DNA of 64,000 nt from Ctenosaura bakeri (Eukaryota; Chordata; Lepidosauria; Squamata; Iguanidae): contig CAOLHI010000934.1 in assembly GCA_948474755.1 (NCBI GenBank), forward strand, positions 413,195-477,194. Reading direction: 5' to 3'. Made by a program: the position numbers and the translations under genes. Of the stretch, positions 1 to 10,886 are shown piece by piece. The notes beneath the pieces were generated by a model that searched no databases, was not told the DNA's origin, and was given only the letters and a program-made list of their open reading frames with translations. The first letter of the stretch is position 1. Every line of letters begins with the position of its first letter.

Positions 1-429
1 AAGGTGCTGCGTACTATTCCTAAAATAAGTTCAGATTCTTAGATAGCTCCTCTAAAATTTGGACTAAAATATGGCAAAGGTTCACAAGCTGCCACTGTTC
101 ACCTGCAGAAATGAAGCTGTGTGGGAGCTAAGTAATACCACCTTACCCATTAACACTGTCATAATAGAACAGTTGGTCCTCCATTTTTGTGCGTTTCACT
201 TTCATGGATTTTATTATTTGCAAGTTTCTCCATCTCATAGCCTCTTTTTCTAGGGGAACCTTCCCTCATGGTGGCTCCAATCAAGCTGTGCAGTCCTTTA
301 AAAACTCACCTCTTTTCTTCCTCTTCCACCAACTGTTGCTAAGCACAATTTCTCAGCACCAAAAAAACCTCTCCTGTTTCCCCCCACACACCCAAGGGAG
401 CAGATGGGCAAGAGAGAGAGAGAGAGGAA
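1..429. other. Unassigned sequence, no gene seen
   Basis: No protein family, exon or known repeat was recognised here. Overlapping short frames in several phases have no family signature. A short GA run lies near 412-426. Confidence 0.5.
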
Positions 430-622
430 ATATAGGGCCACCATGCTGTCCCACTCTCTTTCCCTTTCCTTTCCCGTCCCTCACCTTGTTTGGATCCGAG
501 GTGCACATTCTCCCTGCCATACCTCATCTCCTCACCACAGACAGACAGACACATTTTAATATTTGTGTTTTTTCCACTTTTGTGGGAGTCCTGTGGCCCT
601 AACCCTAGAGAAAGTGGAGAGG
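430..622 (-). mobile_element. Tigger-like DNA transposon fragment (terminal part)
   Basis: The segment ends in 'cctagagaaagtggagagg' followed by TA. Its last ~80 bases match the reverse complement of 10437-10520: both have CCACTTTTG, then GAGTCCTG, then a CCTCC-rich terminus, and both carry a CAGACACA stretch. The family is the one seen complete at 26323-26821, whose termini start CAG and are flanked by TA. The other terminus is not visible, so this is a partial copy. Assignment to the Tigger/pogo group rests on the CAG...CCCTCC terminal pattern and TA target; no transposase coding is present. Confidence 0.5.
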
Positions 623-1234
623 TAACTGGAATCCTTTCCTATGAAACCTCTATGAAATTCATGGGGCCATTTTAAGTTGACAAGAGACTTGAAGATAGAT
701 ACATACACAATACTACCCCAAACCAGCCAATTTTCTTTGATTCATGAAGTGCATCTCATAAGCATTTCTCCATACTCCTAGCCATAGAAACATAATAGTG
801 ATAACATAAATAAATAAAACAACTTGCTGATTTTCTGCAAAACTTTGAGTCTGTTGCCTAAGGTGTCTGTTCCCTCCTTAAGCCCTAAAGCACTATAGCT
901 GTAAGGTAACTATTATGGATGGTTTTCCTTCTATGGAATCCTCTGGAAATATTTTTCGAGCAGTCCACATTCCCAAATTTCTTCTGAGCTATAAGGAACA
1001 TTTCCTGGCTTCCCTCCCAACACAGCATGGCATAAACATCTCCAAAAAGACTTTTGGCAAAATAGGAAAACACACACACAAACAACCTCCACTGTGACAT
1101 AAAATTACTGAAACTTTCATTGGTAACCACATTAACACACACACACACACACACACACAAATACTTAAGAACTACTTTTCCTCTTCCATTCCCTCCCCAT
1201 CTCTACATAAGCATTGGAAACTATATGGCCATTA
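623..1234. other. Unassigned sequence with an AC microsatellite
   Basis: No gene or dispersed repeat was recognised. An uninterrupted AC dinucleotide run occupies about 1135-1160. The valine-cysteine repeat frame it opens on the minus strand is a product of the microsatellite. Confidence 0.5.
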
Positions 1235-1640
1235 GAAATGAACAGTCTGTCGAATTAAAGGTTGTGCAATTAATTAAGTGCAAATTCTGTAAAGCTGGAC
1301 CAAGGAGAAAATTCATCATAGCTATGAAATATGACCTCTCGTGTCCAAAAGACAAATATGTTTAAACAAATTATGAAAATTGATGACAAAATTACTGGTG
1401 GCAAAATGCACACAGAGCAAATATAAGACAGCTGTACTTTGATTCAGCATGGTCGGTTCGCCCTTACAGAATTCATGATTCATTATCTCCACTGCCTTGT
1501 AGAACTTTCCCTAGTTAATCTCTACTCTTCAGCACTGATAGCAGAAAGTTCTCAGCAGTGTCACCGAATTGCTAGCTGGAGAATTGCTTCCCATATTCTT
1601 TCCAAAGTTAGAGGTTCAATCTGTAATAAATTCTGCTTCC
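1235..1640. other. Repeat-free AT-rich segment, candidate conserved non-coding element
   Basis: This stretch has none of the dispersed-repeat hallmarks that fill the window. It contains homeodomain-type cores (for example 'gcaattaattaagtgcaaat' near 1266) and E-box-like words. That texture is typical of conserved vertebrate enhancers, but conservation cannot be seen from one sequence. No sustained reading frame was found. Confidence 0.25.
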
Positions 1641-2570
1641 ATGTCTTGATGGTGCAACCTTTGTCAGTTGGAAATGCCACACAAAATCTTCTTTCCAGTC
1701 AAACAGAATAATCTGTGTTCCCTGAACAAGGCCCATCATAATGAAATCTCCTCATGTATCAGTATCCTCATTATCATGAGCTTACCCAGAATGCATTGCT
1801 TGCCTTCCCAATTAGTCCAGATGCCAAATCACACATTTTTGCTTTCTACCAAAAGGGAGAAAGGGAAAAGGAAGAAGTATAATGCACTGGATCCAGAGCT
1901 GCACAGAGAGAAACACAACAGCAGATGCTTCTCTGGGTAGAAAAGGGAAGAGGTGATCCCCTGCCCCCCGCCATCACCACAGCCCACTAAAATCTCTTCT
2001 AAAGAGTTAGAGGTCCTTTGGCAAAGAGCTGGAGGACCTCCTTTGTGGTAGAGATGGTGCTGAGGGCTTAAAGAAGAAGGGAAGTTTGGATGTAGCTCTG
2101 TACTGTCCTTGAACAGAAGGAGTCCTTTCATTGATGGAAAGTCCTGTGAGGAACAATCCAATGTTTTTTTTTGTTTGTTTGTTTTTTAAAAAAAATCATA
2201 TATGTGTACAATCCAAGCTCATATATCTCTGTCTCTACCTCTATCTAACAAAGTTGCGAAGGAATCAGTGTTTCATGTTACGTTGTCTGTAATTCTGTAC
2301 CTATTTCTGTAATAATCTGAAAATGTTTTTGGCTTTGGGCTGTGGTTGGTGAAAGAAGCTCTAAACCATAGAAAGTCAGTGCAGAGGATTCTGGGACATA
2401 TTCTAGGATCCACATTTGTCTTGTTCAAGGCACTGATTCATGGCTTTCACTGTTCTCCCACTTGAACTGAGAGCATGATTGAGAATAAGCATACAGAAAG
2501 ACAGTGATTGGACCTACTTTTGATTGTATCCATAGATCAATGGAGAGAGAATTGAGCTTATGGAAGCACA
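1641..2570. other. Unassigned sequence
   Basis: No gene or named repeat is recognised. A T-rich then A-rich low-complexity tract with GTTT units lies at about 2165-2198. The minus-strand frame at 1829-2161 (110 codons) has no recognisable domain. Confidence 0.45.
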
Positions 2571-2602
2571 CCCTCCCCTCCCCTCCCTTCCCTCCCTCCC
2601 TC
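2571..2602. repeat. CCCTCC pyrimidine tract
   Basis: An almost pure C/T run made of CCCTCCCCTCC units. On the complementary strand it is G-rich with runs of three to four G, so a quadruplex or triplex structure is conceivable. Confidence 0.75.
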
Positions 2603-3182
2603 AGTTAGTGTACATCTGTTTTCCAAAAGAGAATCTTCTTTCGTTCATGATTGAAAATGCTGGATCAAGTCTAACATGTGTGAAGAATACAGCATTGTCT
2701 TGCTTGAACAGTACTGGAAATGATCAACAATGGTGAGAAACAGAAGCCTTTGGGGGACATGGGCAATGCTGATAGACTACAGTATGTTAGAATGTCCTGT
2801 AATTTTAACAATAGTGGCTGATTTAGTGATTTCTGAAAGCAGCTTGCAGATTGATAATGCAACATGATTTATTAAGGTTATATATACATTAATAGCCACT
2901 GTCTATATGCTGTTTTAGGTTTTCTTCTTTCCTTCTGTTCAAGTACTGGTCTTATACATATTTAAACTGTTTAAATTGTATCCACTGTTACCCTGTTCTC
3001 TGGGGGTACCAGGAGGGGCGCCCAAATAGCCAAACAACAAACACAACGACTTGGGGAAAATTAGCTGGAGCACTCACTAAAACTAGTGAGAGGCAGGATA
3101 ACCTAGCAGGATATTGCAACCCAGCGTCTACGGGGTCAGGTCAGTCAAGCAGCCAGACGATTTAAAAAGGCAAAAATGATGT

Positions 3183-3188
3183 TTTATT
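3183..3188 (-). promoter_or_regulatory. Polyadenylation signal of the solo LTR
   Basis: AATAAA on the minus strand inside the LTR, about 200 bp from its 3' end, which is the usual place between R and U5. Confidence 0.6.
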
Positions 3189-3522
3189 AAACACAGACAA
3201 ACATAGAAGACAACACAGTCACACAGCTAACTAAAGAACTGGAAATAGGGACTTTCGGAGGGAAATGGGTGATACGACACCTGTCTCGTAGTCCTGGAGA
3301 GATATGAAGATAGGGTTCGTTGGGGCGTAGGGGAGAAGCTCAGTGTGGTTTGCTGAGGGGAGGTCGCCGGACAAAGTGGCAGCAAGGCGGTCTGGAACTT
3401 GGGAGTGATCCCAGGTTGAGTTGGCTCAGTTATGGGAACTGAGGGGATGGCTCGCCAGGTGGAGCAGCAGCAAGGCTGGATGGAACTCAGGAGCGATCTG
3501 AGGAAGGTCTCGGAATTCGGGG

Positions 3523-3530
3523 CTTTTATA
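3523..3530 (-). promoter_or_regulatory. TATA box of the solo LTR
   Basis: TATAAAAG reads on the minus strand inside the LTR at 2986-3962, placed between the U3 and the presumed R region. It is about 340 bp upstream, in the transcription sense, of the AATAAA at 3183-3188. Whether it is still active cannot be told. Confidence 0.6.
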
Positions 3531-4147
3531 GGGTGAATTGTGACTGCAGGCCATACCTTACCCGGTGAGAACAGTGCGAGTTTGGAGAGGGACAAAGCTT
3601 TGGAAAGGTCAGAGTTTAGCATGATTGGCTTAAAGCCAAATCAACAATAGTGTAGCCAGTATGCAAATACGGAGTGCTTAGTACAGCTTTGTGCGGCTAC
3701 CTGCTCGGAGCAGGGTGCCTTTGTTAGTATCGCACATAAGCAACAAGGTGTTTGCCCGAGGGGTCCCTGAAGCGACGAACCAGCTCTGTCCAGCTTGCCT
3801 AGGTGGAGAATGGAATGCCCAGCAATTATCGGAGGCGCCTGTTTACGTGCTTGTCCAGAGGCCTCGCAAACACATGGAGCAGGGTGGCAGAGGAAAGCCG
3901 AATGGTTTGATATCAAAACAATATCATATGCTATCTCCGGGTAGGTCTGAACCGCAGTAACACCACTTTATAATCTGGACTGCAATCTTATACTTGCTTA
4001 CCCAGGAATAAGTATGAGGAATTCAGGGATGTATAATACCAAGTAGACATAGAAAAGGACACTGTATACATCCAAGGTCTGCACAGGGCTGCATTAAGCA
4101 TTTCTCACTTCTTAGATTTTGTATAGTTGCGGCACAATATGCAGAAC

Positions 4148-4386
4148 TAGCATAGTGTAGAGGTAGTGCTGGACTGGGACACTGGGGGAACCAGTAAAAT
4201 AAGGGCCAATCTCTATTTGGCCATGGAAACCCACTGGGTAACCTTGGGCAAGCCACACTCTCTCATCCTCAGGGAAAGGCAATGACAAACCTCCCTCTGT
4301 TCTGACCATGCCAAGAGAATCCCATGGTAGGCTTGGCTTAGGTTTGCCATAAGTCAGAAATGACTTGAATACACAACACAACAAAT
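4148..4386 (+). mobile_element. Sauria-type SINE
   Basis: The 5' part is tRNA-related, with an A-box-like 'catagtgtagaggtagtgct' and then 'ggccatggaaacccactggg'. The middle reads 'ccttgggcaagccacactct'. The 3' end 'gccataagtcagaaatgact' runs into an ACACAACACAACA tail, the Bov-B-like tail. The element is close to full length (~239 bp). It is a pol III-transcribed, non-coding retrotransposon mobilised by Bov-B machinery; the tRNA head is not a working tRNA gene. Confidence 0.85.
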
Positions 4387-4775
4387 CATGCTGCATGCAG
4401 TCTCATGGTGGTAACCTTTCCTTTGTTGGAGGCTTTTAATTAGATGGCCAATCTCAGGGGTGCTTTAGCAATGGATCTGAGCTCTTGCAGGGGGTTGGAC
4501 TTGACAGTGGCTCTAATATTTTATCAACTGTATTGAAATTAGCTCTGTTGAAAGAGTTGTATTGTTTTATCTTGATGAGTGAGATTCTCGCCTATCTGGA
4601 GTTAAGCTACTGAAGAAACACATAAAATGTGGGGTTCACACTTAATGCAAAGAGTGCTTAATCTGAGTTTTTGCTTATTATTATTATTATATATAGTTGA
4701 ATTAAAATTATGAATGTTTAGCCTATGTAGCTTGCCTAGAGCCTAGACCATGAATAGACTTCAAAGATATCAGTA

Positions 4776-4780
<5 letters not shown>
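4387..4780. other. Unassigned sequence
   Basis: No gene seen. A short ATT triplet run lies at 4676-4690. Confidence 0.45.

Positions 4781-4828
<48 letters not shown>
4781..4828 (+). repeat. Compound CT/GT microsatellite
   Basis: About 18 uninterrupted CT units run directly into about six GT units. Both tracts are pure, so the locus is probably length-polymorphic. Confidence 0.95.
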
Positions 4829-5561
4829 CAAAGCTATTTTTACCTACTCTATTATGTAACCCAAGAATTAGAGGACATCCAATGTCCAGAAAAGCTCCTT
4901 GAGCCCAGTGAGTTTGCAATACCCCTGGAGGGAAAACACTTGATTAAACATTCAAAAGAACCACCAACGCCCTTTTGCTCTCTATGCCCCCCCTCCGGTC
5001 CCAGTTGCAATTTATGGCTACAAAGATGCTGCTGCAAATTTTGAAGGAGCAAATTGCAGCAGAGATATAAATCACAATCCTCTCACTGCTAAGTATTGCA
5101 TATAATTTGTGCATACTGTCACAGTGTTGGAGGTGCAGCAAGTAACTAAATCATGCTATATTAACAGTGTGCAAACTGCTTTTAGAAATCACCCATTCAG
5201 CAACCATTGTTAATAGGAAGGAAAAGTCAAGCTGACACAGACGCATGTGCATACATGCAGACGCACACGCACACACATTCAGTATGGATGCTTGTGAGTC
5301 AGCTGAAGTTGAATGGGAACAAAACTGAGACAGCTGTATGGTTCATTATTTCTTTCTTTTCTATCCTGCTTCTTTTTTAAAGGGTCCAAGGAGAAGTCCA
5401 TGGTTTCTCCAGTTTTCCTAACAATAGTCCTCAAAGGTTTAAGTGACATATATGGCTTGAATATTCCTTGCATGCAGGTTTTCTTTGTCCTAATACAGTA
5501 CTCATTTCACAGTATCAGATTGACTCATCTTTTCCAGGCATTCTCTTGGACCTAGGATTGC
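4829..5561. other. Unassigned sequence
   Basis: No gene or dispersed repeat is recognised. A degenerate run of CACACG/ATGCAGAC units lies at 5237-5280. The frames here (up to 80 codons) have no family signature. Confidence 0.45.
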
Positions 5562-5691
5562 CAGGTAAAATAAGGGCCAGGGCTTTTGTCCCTTTAATGT
5601 GGGACAACATAGTGTAGAAAAGAGAGTTTCAGCAAGTGTTCAGCATGTAACACCTACTGAAATTCCTTCTATGCTGCATCTGGCAACCCTA
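5562..5691. mobile_element. Foldback MITE, copy 1
   Basis: Termini 'aggattgccag' and 'ctggcaaccct' are inverted repeats. The centre is also palindromic: 'tttcagcaagtgtt' pairs with 'aacacctactgaaa' about 10 bases away. The element is ~130 bp with no coding capacity. A second copy of the central palindrome lies at 6002-6132. The class of DNA transposon cannot be fixed because no clear target duplication longer than TA is visible. Confidence 0.55.
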
Positions 5692-5797
5692 CTTGGAATT
5701 ATCATTCATTGCATCTAGATCTAGTTGCATTATAGTCACCAACAACACTTCCCTCCATCTCACTTTTGTGAAGAAGTAATAATGGTGCTTTCTCATT

Positions 5798-7030
5798 TTT
5801 TATTTATTTTATTTTACTAAAGATTTCTGTCCTGCCCTGTGTCAAGAATCTCTGGGTAGGTGGACAATAAAGTCAGTTCAGAGAATTTAAAACAATTTAA
5901 AGTCTAAAGCAGTAAAAGAACAAATTATAGTCCAAAAATTCATTAAACCGTATAACAATTTAACGTTGCCCAGTGGAAACTGGAGAGGCAGCCTCAATGA
6001 CTGTGCAGAAGGGGGAATTTCAGCAGGTGTTACCTGTCATGCAGTCAGGTAACAAACAACACCTGCTAAAATTCCCTCTTCTACACAATCATTAAAAGTA
6101 CAGGAGTCCTTTGCAGCTTGTACTCTGGCAGCTCTATAACATGTAGCAATTGCATAAAAGCATTCAGTCCCAACAATTTTAACAGAAAGCCATGTTTTAA
6201 CTTGGTGCTGAAAAGAAGCCAAAGTTAGTGTCAACCAGGTTCCTAAGGAACAGGAATTCTGCTATATAAATGCCTCAGCTGAGAAGAATCTCTCCCACAT
6301 CCTCACACAGTGTATTGCTCCTTTTGGTGAGAGACAAAAGACATCTTCTCCAGAAGACCCCAATCCTTACTCCAGTGTATATAAGCAGAGGCACTGCTTT
6401 AAGTATGACACCACCTAGGACTTTAAAGGCCACCAGAAGCACCTTGAATTCAGTGTGTAAACATACCGAGTTCCAATGCAATCCCTTGAAAACTCGTGTT
6501 ATATGATTTTTCTGTGCTATTCAGCTCAGCAATCCAGCAGTTCTGTTTTCACTAGCTGGTGCTTCTGAGTCATCTTCAAAGACAGCTCCAGTGTTGAACA
6601 CATTGCAGCAGTGTACTTTGGCTAAATTTCCCTGTTCAGGAAAGTCTGTAACTATTGGACCTGTTGAAGATGATCCCAGTCTTTCCAAGTCACAGAAACC
6701 ACCTGGGACTTCAGTGACAGAGGTGGGTCTTGGAATACTCCCAGGCTATAGAACTGCTCCCTCAGAAGCTGTGTAACCCCATCAATGGCCAGTTGCCTAC
6801 CCAACTACCATATATAAGAACCATCAGTCCACAGAGTCTCCATCTTATTGGGATTCAGCTTCTATCCAGTCCATTAAAGCATTCAGGAACTGTTCCAACA
6901 CCTCCATGGCCCGATCTGACTCTGACAGCAAGGGTTTTATCATCAGTAACCCTCCCCCTGCATTTAGACCTAGATCCTCACACCATCTTCATACCTTTAG
7001 GATTAACCTTTCTGGACCTGCTTGTGACCC
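5798..7030 (-). mobile_element. L2-like LINE, 3' half, decayed
   Basis: On the minus strand the left end is the 3' tail found elsewhere in this window ('ataaaataaataaa', with a CCTG-GGCAGG box). Upstream, at about 6600-6880, minus-strand translation in shifted frames gives pieces like LNPNKMETLW and SLGVFQDPPLSLKSQ. These match the L2 reverse-transcriptase region downstream of the catalytic core (LNPDKTE... and LGV.LD.SLS motifs). Stops and frameshifts show it is dead. A foldback MITE (6002-6132) lies inside. The 129-codon plus-strand frame at 6730-7119 is the antisense of this element, not a gene. Confidence 0.6.
6002..6132. mobile_element. Foldback MITE, copy 2 (nested in the L2-like LINE)
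   Basis: The central palindrome 'ggaatttcagcaggtgtt' pairs with 'aacacctgctaaaattcc' across about 25 bases. It is clearly the same repeat as at 5562-5691. The right side ('gtactctggcagct') keeps the terminal repeat; the left terminus is weaker. It is non-coding and sits between the tail and the coding remnant of the antisense LINE, so it inserted after that LINE. Confidence 0.5.
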
Positions 7031-8223
7031 CGTGTCAGCATCAGAAGACTATGGTCATGGCATTTGAAAATGCAATGCCTTGGTTCTTTGGGGCCACTGT
7101 TTGCTCTTTTGCTATTTAGAATAAGGGGCCACAATGTGGATTTAAGGATGCAGTAAAAGCAGTTGTCTAAAACATGCTTAACTTTGCATTGGATTATAAC
7201 CAGAAATAGAAAAGTCTGAAAATGCCATCAGAAAAGCTAGACATTTGTAGATGACCAAAAAAAAAAAAAAAAGGAAATCAAATAAATGCGGCATAAATAA
7301 ATGCTTTGCAAGTGCTTTATAATACATATTTGAAAAGGTTTCTTTAAAGCTTGTGCCACAAGGACTGGAAGACAAGCATCTTAATCTCTTACTGTTTTTT
7401 CTTCCCCCTTATCTGTCTCAAAGTCACAGCAGTGCTTCAACTTGCCATCTCCTCTTTTATAACTGATCTCGTAATAAGTCACTCTGAGATGAGTGTAATC
7501 ATACTACAATGTGCAGTTAGGATAATGGACGGCTTGGGCGCTATCACTTCTCTGCATCTTGAGGATTTCGAGGTATGCCTTGGAGGAATGCATTAGATGC
7601 TATGGTTAATTAACTAATTTACTCAATCAAGTTTAACAGTGGTTTTAACTTTAATGGTGCCATTACATTTTAATATGAAAATAACAGGCTGTGTTTCTGG
7701 CAATCCCCACAGTCCGCCTCCTCTGTACCAACCACTTAACAATTTGATTCTGATTTGTGAGCCTTTACACCCATTTATAATGTCAAGTGCTTGTAATACA
7801 ATACCTTCCAAACCCATTACTGGTATGGACCTTTACTGAAATGGATGCTTCTGCTTACGCCAGCTTCCTGACACCTTGTGGCAGTGGGTGAGAAGCCACA
7901 TACCTTGTTGAAAGTACAGTGGTTGGGGGCTTCTCTGCCAGGGGTAGGTGGGTGATGAAGCCACATTAGGTTTTGGCTGGAACTTTACACCTCCTGTCCA
8001 AGATGCCAAACCTATTTTGGGTTAGGCTTCCACAATTTACTGATCGCCTTTAAAGTTCACCTCCCTCCTACTATGGAAGCCACCAGATCCCAGGGCTGAG
8101 AATGTATGTTGCAAAGCTAACGCAAAAGTGAGGAATCCTTTGCTTGTAAAGGGAAGATCTTGTGTTGATACGCATACATTTAACCCCGCCCCCTTTTTTT
8201 GTTCTGAACACTCTTGTCTAGGA
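7031..8223. other. Unassigned sequence
   Basis: No gene is recognised. A 15-base A run lies at about 7257-7272. GCCACAT-containing words recur at 7893 and 7962 without forming a clear repeat unit. Confidence 0.45.
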
Positions 8224-8347
8224 CAGTGGTGGAGAACCTTTGGCCATCCAGAAGTTTTAGACCACAGCCCTTACAATCAGCCATGCTGGCTGGTGCATCT
8301 GGGAGCTGAATCAAAAATGTCTTCAGGGCTAAAGATTCTTCAGTCTG
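8224..8347. mobile_element. hAT-type MITE
   Basis: The left end 'cagtggtggagaacctttgg' and the reverse complement of the right end 'cagactgaagaatctttagc' share the hAT-style CAG terminus and about two thirds of 22 positions. The flanks are 8-bp imperfect direct repeats, GTCTAGGA (8216-8223) and GTTGAGGA (8348-8355), with 6 of 8 bases identical. An 8-bp duplication is the hAT hallmark. At 124 bp it is non-coding and needs a transposase from elsewhere. Confidence 0.7.
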
Positions 8348-8355
8348 GTTGAGGA

Positions 8356-8985
8356 AAGATGTGGAAAGAAAGCCCAGAGAAAATGATATGCTACCACTTT
8401 CAATGAGTTTTAACAGCAGCTTTTTGTGACAAGTTTCCAAAAGGCTTCTTCTGTTTAGAAGAAGGACAGGCAATTGTTTGGGGTTAAAGGGCACATTCAA
8501 TCAAACAATAATTTTATTACGATTGTAGACCAGCATGTAAAGGGCACATTGACTTCCCCCACCAAGAGACCTTGGATGGTTGTATTCCCTACTGCACCCC
8601 ATAACATACAGACATACATACACACATAATTTATTTTTGCTTCCAATACCCCCTGGACTGCACAAGGAACATATTTTGCCATTTTCTTTTTGACTTCTCT
8701 GGACTGTTCTAAGCCCAGGAAAGACTCGTTTTTTAAAAAAAGAAACAATCTGAAAGTCACTTCAAGGTCACTTACCATTTTTGAAAAAGGGTTCTTCTAG
8801 ATGTAAAAGTGCCAAAGGGGCCAAAGAATACCATAATTGTCTCTGAAGTCTCTTAGAGTATTCTTGGAGGCATCTAAGGTCAATTCTTTCAATTCTGGAT
8901 AGCTTTGAGGCCACAAAGAGCCATCCAAAATTAAAAGAATTACCCCCAGATGCCCCCCAAAATCCTGGGCCACAAGAAAGCCAAT
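8356..8985. other. Unassigned sequence
   Basis: No gene is recognised. The minus-strand frames of 93 to 106 codons show no domain; a CATACATA-type short run lies at 8608-8626. Confidence 0.45.
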
Positions 8986-9175
8986 TAGGTATAGTCGTTT
9001 GAACATTGAACTAAGACCCTGAAGCCCAGAGTTTGATTCCCTGTTGAACCATAGAAACCCACTGGGTGACTTTGGACGTGTCACACATTCTCAGCCCCAG
9101 AAAACCCTGTGACAAGGTTGCTTTAGGGTTGCCATGAGTCAGAAATGACTTGAAGACATACAGCAACCAGCAACT
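8986..9175 (+). mobile_element. Sauria-type SINE
   Basis: A tRNA-like head ('ggtatagtcgtttgaacatt', then 'gagtttgattccctg' as the B box) is followed by 'aacccactgggtgacttt' and a 3' end 'gccatgagtcagaaatgact' with an ACAGCAACCAGCAAC tail. It lacks part of the middle seen in the copy at 33081-33308. Confidence 0.8.
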
Positions 9176-10279
9176 GGGGCCACAAAAGCCAACCTGGGGG
9201 TGCTATGTGGTTTGCAGGTTACACATTGCCCTCTGTTGATTTAGAATGTGAAATGTAAGGCCTTATACAGGAAGATCTATGGAATTCATATCCTGATGCA
9301 GAAGCTACTATTGCAATCTCATCCTAAATTCTCATGAGAAATTTTCTACAGATGTAAGCATTTGAAACTCATTGCTAGTCAAGCTACTTCTTTATAACTT
9401 TCAGCACTGACTACCATGGTGGGCCAGGTATGTGTGTGGGAACATCCTCCTCCTTTTGCCCTGATCATCAGTTGAATAGACCTTTTTCACCTGATCTGGC
9501 TGCTGGCTGTTAAGGTGGGCTGGGAAGCCTTCAAGCCAGGATATGTTACTGAGTTACATATACAGGGAAATATGAAAAGCACAAAAAAGGCTTAGAAGCT
9601 CCATGCCCAATGCTATCCAAGTAATTTTGGATGTGAAGCAGACAATCCTGTAAGTACCCTTTCTAACATTCTCCCTTACTGTAAACACACACACACACAC
9701 ACCAAATCTAAATAGCGCTCACTCTCTCTCTAATAGTTGGGTTGGCCCTCCCCTCATCTCATTTTTGCTATTCTCTCTGAACTTAGATGTAGTCTTCATA
9801 GAAACTGGAAGGAAAAATGGATTTTCATAATAGCAAAGTTCCATTGCAAGCTATCCCTGTTGTGATGCAAACTTTGTACAGCTCTATAACACACATGCAG
9901 TGCAGACATATGCATGGCTGACATCCTCATATATATGGATCAACATTGCTGCCTATATTTTTGCACTCTCTTGAGGGAACAGCTGCAAGAACTATCATGA
10001 TGAGTACCTGGACTTCAAAAAATTATTACTATACTGCTGGGTTTGTAAATGTTTTTGGCTGGATCTGTGGAGAAGTTTTCCTATAATCCTTTCTATAAGC
10101 TTTCTTCTACAACTAGGAAGCCTTGTCATGGTTCCCAATTGTAAAGGAATTTGCAAGTGCATTCAAATGAATGTGCTTACACCCTGCCCACAGTCTGTCA
10201 TGCTCAATGTGTGAAGACCTACCGAGGATGAGGAGTGTTGTAGACAGAATGTGTGTGAACAATCACTCACTCAAACAAT
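9176..10279. other. Unassigned sequence with short AC microsatellite
   Basis: No gene or named repeat is recognised. About nine AC units lie at 9685-9702. Confidence 0.45.
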
Positions 10280-10425
10280 TCATTTTACTTATACCCTACC
10301 TTCCCCCATGACTGGGACTCAAGGAGGCTTATAAGATTTTTTAAAAATACAAGTGAAATAGTATGTAGCTTAAAACATAAAAATTAAGAGTAAAACAGTA
10401 TTAAACTGCATGTAGGAGTAAAATC
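10280..10425 (-). mobile_element. L2-like LINE 3' tail
   Basis: The plus strand reads 'acttataccctacctt', then 'gactgggactcaaggaggct' and 'aaaacataaaaattaag'. Reversed, this is the tail 'AGCCTCCTTGAGTCCCAGTC... GGTAGGGTATAAGT' seen at the 3' ends of the L2-like LINEs in this window. No coding part remains. Confidence 0.55.
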
Positions 10426-10436
10426 ATTTAACAGTA

Positions 10437-10650
10437 CACTCAGCCCTCCACATTTGCTAGCATTAAGAGTGCAGGACTCTTGCAAAAGTGGGAAAATTGC
10501 AAAGATCAAAATGTGTGTGTGTGTCTGTAGGAAAGACTCCGAGGCATGGTGGAGACAACAGGAACCAGGGTTCAAACCAGATCAGGGAAAGGGGGGGGAG
10601 TGGTGGGTCATTACGCTGGCCCTGTACTTCCTCTGTCTTGCCCATTGTTT
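10437..10650 (+). mobile_element. Tigger-like DNA transposon fragment
   Basis: It starts TA, then 'cactcagccctccacatttg', the terminal type of the complete element at 26323-26821. It continues with GAGTGCAGGACTCTTGCAAAAGTGGG. The segment is the reverse-orientation counterpart of 430-622. A short GT run (10511-10523) and a poly-G tract (10590-10599) lie inside. The right end runs into the SINE at 10651. Confidence 0.5.
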
Positions 10651-10820
10651 CCAAATTATTGTGACCCTAAGGAAAACCTATCATGGGGTTTTCTGGGGCT
10701 GAGAGTGTGTGATGTGCCCAAGGTCATGCAGTCAGTGGGTTTTTGTGGCTGAGCAGGGAACTGAACTCTCATCTCCAGGATTGTAATCTATCCCTCAAAC
10801 CACTACACCACACTGGCTCC
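10651..10820 (-). mobile_element. Sauria-type SINE, antisense, 3' truncated
   Basis: The plus strand shows 'ggttttctggggctgagag', 'cagtcagtgggtttttgtgg' and ends with 'aaaccactacaccacactgg', the reverse complement of the tRNA-derived head. The Bov-B-like tail is reduced to 'ttattgtgaccctaagg'. Confidence 0.75.
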
Positions 10821-10886
10821 CTTAAAGTATGATTAGTTTTGGCTATATTTAGTGTTAAGCTATATAGTATTTCCATTCTGAATTCA

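Larger units (their letters stand above)
2986..3962 (-). mobile_element. Solo LTR of an endogenous retrovirus-like element
   Basis: The segment starts TGTTAC and ends GTAACA, a 6-bp inverted terminus of TG...CA type. It is bounded by a perfect 4-bp direct repeat CCAC (2982-2985 and 3963-3966), the expected target duplication for a retroviral-type integrase. On the minus strand a TATAAAAG box lies at about 3523-3530 and an AATAAA signal at about 3183-3188. This gives a U3 of roughly 430 bp, an R of about 300 bp and a U5 of about 190 bp. No internal gag or pol sequence flanks it, so it is a recombination product. Its GC content looks higher than its neighbours. Frames inside it on both strands (131, 91 and 89 codons) are not genes. 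The 4-bp duplication and length fit an ERV, though a Gypsy-type element (usually 5 bp) is not excluded. Confidence 0.85.

Noticed and set aside
3227..3622. 131-codon minus-strand frame inside the solo LTR as an LTR-encoded protein
   Set aside because: It spans the R and U5 regions, has no family signature, and is one of several overlapping frames expected in GC-rich DNA.
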